A DNA stretch of 64,000 nucleotides from Burkholderiales bacterium (GTDB lineage: Bacteria > Pseudomonadota > Gammaproteobacteria > Burkholderiales > Burkholderiaceae_C). The stretch is taken from positions 1 through 64,000 of the forward strand of contig JAJUGJ010000006.1 in NCBI GenBank assembly GCA_029268225.1, written 5' to 3'. A program made the translations under genes and the position numbers. Shown in pieces: positions 63,074 through 64,000 of the stretch. The notes beneath the pieces are model-generated. The model worked only from the letters and a program-made list of their open reading frames with translations, made no database searches and was not told where the DNA came from. Positions within the stretch are counted from its first letter, which is position 1. Each line of letters opens with the position of its first letter.

Positions 63074-63736
63074 ATGTTTGATGCCCTCAAGCGTTTGATC
63101 GATCCCGATCATGTCGAATCGGAAGACGCCCGCGTGCTGCAGTCATGGGCCAAGGCCGAAGGGCATGCGTTCAAGCATGTCAAGGACAAGGCTGGTGGTG
63201 GGCATGTCGTGGAAGCTGCGGCAGGGTGGCGCGCAGAGTGGGGTAATTCCCAGCGGCCGTACATCATCGGCAAGGAGTTGCGTTTCCGCTGCGACACCGG
63301 GATCCCCGGGGATGTGCAGTTGATCCTGCTCTCCAAGGTGCTGGCTCAGACACTGGAGTCAGACGTTTTCAGTCGATTCACCAACGCGATGCAAACGCAG
63401 ATCGACAACACGCTGCCAGACGAGATGCGCTGGTTGGCGATGCATCCGCATGTTCACTTGCCCGACGGCACGGTGCTCGCGCGGCGATTTTCTCTGTTTG
63501 CCAATGCCGAGCCAGTGACCACGCACTGGCTCGACCCGGAAACGGTTCAGGCGCTCGAAGAGGCGGTCACGTCGTGGTGGTCGGACACCCTGGTTCTGGT
63601 GGTCACCCTCAACCGAGGCATCCTGACGGCTCGCATGGCGGGTCAGCCCATTGCGATGGCACAGCTCAAACTTGTCAGCGCCCTGTTTGCACAACTGGCA
63701 GCCCGTTTGCAGGCGGTTTCGCGCCTGGTCGGCTGA
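63074..63736 (+). CDS. Hypothetical protein, 220 residues
   Basis: A soluble protein of mixed helix and strand, without signal peptide or membrane segment. I do not recognise a family. Landmarks are DHVESEDARVLQSWAKAEGH near the N-terminus, WRAEWGNSQRPYIIGKELRF in the middle and a helical C-terminus (LVSALFAQLAARLQAVSRLV). ATG 63074 was chosen over an in-frame TTG at 63038; an AGG lies about ten bases ahead. Codon use matches its neighbours. It converges on the enoyl-CoA hydratase gene. Confidence 0.8.
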   Translation: MFDALKRLIDPDHVESEDARVLQSWAKAEGHAFKHVKDKAGGGHVVEAAAGWRAEWGNSQRPYIIGKELRFRCDTGIPGDVQLILLSKVLAQTLESDVFSRFTNAMQTQIDNTLPDEMRWLAMHPHVHLPDGTVLARRFSLFANAEPVTTHWLDPETVQALEEAVTSWWSDTLVLVVTLNRGILTARMAGQPIAMAQLKLVSALFAQLAARLQAVSRLVG

Positions 63737-63751
63737 CCTGGGCTTGCCACG

Positions 63752-64000
63752 TCATCCCTTGCGTTGACGACCGTTCAGGAAGGCCTCCATGGCTTGCCCT
63801 GCCGCAGGTTTGCTGAGGTTGATCAGGAAATGATGTTTTTCCTGGTCGAGATGGGCGCGCAAGGGTTGTGATGCGTCGTTCACCAACTCCTTGATGCTCG
63901 CGAGCACATCGGGTGAGAGTTCGCCCAGGCGGGATGCCAGTTTCAGCGCCTCATCCAGCACCGTGCCGGCCGGGGCAATCTGATGGATCAGACCGTAGCT
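63752..64000 (-). CDS. Enoyl-CoA hydratase/isomerase family protein, C-terminal fragment (start beyond right edge)
   Basis: The frame is open to the window edge; 82 residues are visible. The text SYGLIHQIAPAGTVLDEALK, then HHFLINLSKPAAGQAMEAFL and a short basic end, matches the C-terminal trimerisation helices of crotonase-fold enzymes. The active site lies in the missing N-terminal part, so the exact reaction cannot be given. Confidence 0.85.
   Translation of the reverse strand, partial: SYGLIHQIAPAGTVLDEALKLASRLGELSPDVLASIKELVNDASQPLRAHLDQEKHHFLINLSKPAAGQAMEAFLNGRQRKG

Overview
The window reads as chromosomal DNA of a GC-rich betaproteobacterium, most likely a Burkholderiales relative of Leptothrix, Aquabacterium, Ideonella or Rubrivivax. 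This is an inference from four things: a PEP-CTERM protein behind a sigma-54-type promoter, a DUF3348/DUF802/OmpA/DUF2894 operon, a manganese riboswitch in front of a GDT1-family gene, and an arsRDA-type arsenic cluster. No phage, transposase, integrase or CRISPR array was seen.

Bases 1-39980 hold one gene train, all on the plus strand, with gaps of 27 bases or less or short stop/start overlaps. It begins inside a giant repeat protein (at least 6677 residues: RTX-like and VCBS/cadherin-like arrays). It continues with a DUF3467 protein, a GAF-HlyD fusion, a PqqD-like/M50/HlyD fusion, a C-terminally shortened SecA paralogue, a small periplasmic adaptor, a TpsB outer-membrane pore with three POTRA domains, a 3293-residue TpsA exoprotein and a lytic transglycosylase. 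No ABC transporter, TolC or sortase is present. I read it as a dedicated surface-protein export system that mixes Sec, adaptor and two-partner-secretion parts. It is the best candidate here for an undescribed system.

Bases 40089-45475 are housekeeping and signalling: a SulP anion transporter (minus), a yybP-ykoY manganese riboswitch with a GDT1-family exporter (plus), a PAS/GGDEF/EAL protein (minus) and a YdhR-like protein (minus).

Bases 45522-53090, all minus strand, are an arsenic resistance cluster transcribed arsR-arsD-arsA-arsC-arsC-acr3-arsC-arsH-permease-thioredoxin. It has arsenate reductases of two unrelated folds, an arsenite efflux carrier with ArsA and ArsD, ArsH, and an ArsP-like permease with a small thioredoxin. 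A consensus promoter and a palindrome lie directly in front of arsR.

Bases 53304-57920 (plus) are four translationally coupled genes, DUF3348, DUF802, OmpA/MotB-like and DUF2894. DUF802 looks like a MotA/TolQ/ZorA-type stator with a long coiled tail, and its partner has the MotB-type membrane Asp, so the pair resembles an ion-driven motor of the MotAB/ZorAB kind. Then come a small tail-anchored protein, an alpha/beta hydrolase and a CopZ-like metallochaperone (minus), a divergent CopA ATPase, tRNA-Arg(TCT), a PEP-CTERM protein with a sigma-54 promoter and a terminator, an unknown 220-residue protein, and the 3' end of an enoyl-CoA hydratase gene running off the right edge.
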